Shown in pieces: positions 36,416-38,876 of a stretch of DNA of 38,876 nucleotides; the stretch's first letter is position 1; the number at the start of each line of letters is the position of its first letter. This DNA comes from Candidatus Mailhella excrementigallinarum (GTDB lineage: Bacteria > Desulfobacterota > Desulfovibrionia > Desulfovibrionales > Desulfovibrionaceae). The position numbers and the translations under genes are program-made. The stretch spans positions 1-38,876 of the forward strand of contig CALUUZ010000028.1 of the NCBI GenBank assembly GCA_944324075.1, in the 5' to 3' direction. The notes below the pieces were generated by a model that saw only the letters and a list, made by a program, of their open reading frames with translations, did no database searches and was not told the DNA's origin.

Positions 36416-36432
36416 ATGGTATATGTTTTGCA
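36416..36432 (+). promoter_or_regulatory. Probable sigma-54 promoter of the flagellin gene
   Basis: ATGGTATATGTTTTGCA has the invariant GG and GC exactly 10 nt apart, with the TTGCA of the -12 element intact; the -24 element is TGG followed by non-consensus bases. +1 would be near 36443, leaving a 29-nt leader with GAGGTG before the ATG. No sigma-28 type promoter is apparent. Confidence 0.5.
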
Positions 36433-36471
36433 TTAAAATATTTATCAAAATAAACAAAAAGAGGTGTCACC

Positions 36472-37833
36472 ATGAGTCTTGTCGTTAACCATAACATGAT
36501 GGCCGCGCACAGTTCCCGGATTCTGAACTCACATTATCGCAAGCTGAGCGATTCCACCCGGAAGCTGTCTTCCGGACTGCGGGTGGAAACCGCCGCTGAC
36601 GATGCCGCCGGGCTGGCCATCCGGGAACTGATGCGGGCGGAGATTTCCACCCTGAATCAGGGCGTGCGCAACGCCAATGACGCCATATCCCTGATCCAGA
36701 CGGCGGATGGAGCCATGCAGGTCATTGACGAAAAGCTGATCCGCATGAAGGAGCTGGCCGAGCAGGCCGCCACGGGAACCTATGATTCCACCCAGCGCCT
36801 GATCATTGAATCGGAATACCAGCAGATGGCCTCGGAAATCACCCGAATCGCCAACGCCACGGATTTCAACAATATCAAGCTTCTGGACGGGAACCTGAGC
36901 TCATCGCAGCATGACGGCTCCGGGCTGAACTCCACAGGCAAGCTGAAAGTGCACTTCGGCACGGGCAATGATTCCGCCGAAGACTACTATTACATCCAGA
37001 TTGACGACTGCCGTGCGGCGGCGCTGGGGCTGGGCAGTGCTTCCACGGTGGAGGACGCGGCGGCGAATATCGGGAACCGTATCCGGGGAGCGTATGAAGA
37101 GAAGTTCCGGCCCATGCTGGAGGCAGGAAACATTACACAGGATCAGTATAACGTTCTTATGGGTGAGGCGGATAACTTGGCAAGTAACATAAAAACAGTA
37201 AGCTCTCCTGCTGCCGAAAATTTATTCACAGAGCTTTATAACGGCACATATATCAATCCACAGGAAAACTACACACTTCCTCCTCTTGAAGGCGCTACTA
37301 TGGCAGATAAATTAGCTTCTTTCAATGCTCTGTCATCAGATGATCGACAAAAAGTAGCATACGCATTTACCAGAACATATCTCAGGGCAATAGAGGAAGA
37401 TGCAACATCATATAATGCCGTTCTTCCACAGGTATTACTCGCTCCTCAGGGTCCTGCAACTACCGTAATGCGTCAGTCAGTCATCTCCGGGGCAGCAGCC
37501 TGGGGATTGTCGCGCTACAACTATGACGGGATGAACATCGCCACGCAGGAGAATGCGCAGATTGCTCTGGACGCCATCGATCAGGCCATTGAAATAAAGG
37601 ACAATATCCGCGCCAACCTCGGGGCGATGCAGAACCGGCTGGAAAACACCATCACCAATCTGGAAATTCAGGCGGAAAACCTCCAGGCTGCCGAATCGCA
37701 GATATCCGATGTGGATGTAGCCACGGAGATGACCAACTTCACCCGGAATCAGATCCTGACGCAGAGTGCGGTGTCCATGCTCGGGCAGGCCAATTCCCTG
37801 CCGCAGATGGCCCTGCAGCTCATCGGCGGATAG
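36472..37833 (+). CDS. fliC: Flagellin
   Basis: 453 residues. Conserved N-terminal D0/D1 (MSLVVNHNMMAAHSSRILNS, LSSGLRVETAADDAAGLAI, IRMKELAEQAATGTYDSTQR) and C-terminal D1/D0 (NLGAMQNRLENTITNLEIQAENLQAAESQISDVD, MTNFTRNQILTQSAVSMLGQAN). The filament subunit; length is moderate for the family. The D1 segment that TLR5 recognises looks intact. Residues about 220-340 are encoded by AT-rich DNA unlike both ends of the gene (see separate entry). Ribosome binding site GAGGTG; likely sigma-54 promoter upstream; a TPR-protein gene follows. Confidence 0.96.
   Translation: MSLVVNHNMMAAHSSRILNSHYRKLSDSTRKLSSGLRVETAADDAAGLAIRELMRAEISTLNQGVRNANDAISLIQTADGAMQVIDEKLIRMKELAEQAATGTYDSTQRLIIESEYQQMASEITRIANATDFNNIKLLDGNLSSSQHDGSGLNSTGKLKVHFGTGNDSAEDYYYIQIDDCRAAALGLGSASTVEDAAANIGNRIRGAYEEKFRPMLEAGNITQDQYNVLMGEADNLASNIKTVSSPAAENLFTELYNGTYINPQENYTLPPLEGATMADKLASFNALSSDDRQKVAYAFTRTYLRAIEEDATSYNAVLPQVLLAPQGPATTVMRQSVISGAAAWGLSRYNYDGMNIATQENAQIALDAIDQAIEIKDNIRANLGAMQNRLENTITNLEIQAENLQAAESQISDVDVATEMTNFTRNQILTQSAVSMLGQANSLPQMALQLIGG
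37130..37490 (+). other. AT-rich mosaic segment in the flagellin central domain
   Basis: By hand count, two 60-nt blocks inside (37201-37260 and 37321-37380) have 24 and 22 G+C, about 40% and 37%. A block before (37021-37080) has 42, or 70%, and one after (37621-37680) has 32, or 53%. Third codon positions change from G/C to A/T near 37130 and back near 37480 without any break in frame. The segment encodes the surface-exposed variable region. Replacement by recombination with an AT-richer flagellin fits. Confidence 0.75.
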
Positions 37834-37906
37834 GACATGCCCCTCTTTGAAGGGAATGGGCGTTCCTTGAGGGTTTGCGTATATCGGGAGTTCGTCCCCT
37901 TCATCA

Positions 37907-37949
37907 GGGCGGGAACTGCATCTGCACAGGGCAGTTTCGGTTCCCGCCC
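37907..37949 (+). terminator. Hairpin after flagellin
   Basis: GGGCGGGAAC (37907-37916) pairs perfectly with GTTCCCGCCC (37940-37949), 73 nt after the stop; inner TGC/GCA bases can extend the stem. No T-run, so either a weak terminator or a transcript-stabilising stem before the TPR gene. Confidence 0.45.
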
Positions 37950-38015
37950 GTCCGGAATCCATGCCTGTGTTTCAACATCCAGAGCAGTGCGCTGAAAGCG
38001 CAGTAGGGGGAGCCT

Positions 38016-38876
<861 letters not shown>

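Overview
The window looks like a piece of chromosome from a Gram-negative, motile anaerobe of the Desulfovibrio/Bilophila/Mailhella group (Desulfovibrionaceae). This is an inference from gene content: an SH3b-type NlpC/P60 lipoprotein, two FmdE-family proteins tied to molybdopterin genes, an EFR1-type ferredoxin, a LevR-type sigma-54 activator and the protein style of RpsL/RpsG/EF-G/RecA/AlaS. No 16S gene is present. The right edge stops inside a GA dinucleotide run, as a short-read contig end would.

Layout. 1-5 kb: the tail of an unidentified gene, then a leftward block (ornithine cyclodeaminase-like enzyme and two Asp/Glu-racemase-superfamily proteins) divergent from a short LevR-like sigma-54 activator; a near-consensus -24/-12 promoter faces the enzyme block. 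5-7.3 kb: a PilZ-type protein overlapping a CBS/CorC-type protein. 7.4-10.8 kb: rpsL-rpsG-fusA with structured spacers, then tRNA-Lys(CTT). 11.4-14.7 kb: rhodanese membrane protein, NlpC/P60 lipoprotein, alpha/beta hydrolase. 14.8-21.1 kb: two divergent metal/cofactor operons, leftward FmdE + FecBDE-type ABC importer and rightward FmdE-MoeA fusion + MobA. 21.2-24.1 kb: Trk potassium uptake. 24.3-25.6 kb: a family 2 glycosyltransferase broken by a (TC)13 tract, i.e. a phase-variable gene caught OFF. 25.8-29.7 kb: recA and alaS. 30-32.7 kb: chloramphenicol acetyltransferase-like protein and EFR1 ferredoxin (leftward), solitary beta-class DNA methyltransferase (rightward). 33-35.2 kb: MATE transporter coupled to a WcbI-like protein. 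35.6-38.9 kb: tRNA-Lys(TTT), XRE regulator, flagellin with a likely sigma-54 promoter and an AT-rich mosaic centre, and a TPR protein whose reading frame runs into a GA tract of at least 75 nt.

The most interesting signals are (1) two long dinucleotide contingency tracts of the same GA/TC type, one in a glycosyltransferase and one in the gene next to flagellin, (2) the mosaic flagellin, (3) the sigma-54 controlled racemase-fold/cyclodeaminase locus with one paralogue lacking both catalytic cysteines, (4) the divergent FmdE / ABC importer / molybdopterin locus with nested palindromes in its promoter region, and (5) a modular intergenic repeat family present in at least six gaps. Ribosomal, recA, alaS and Trk genes look ordinary.
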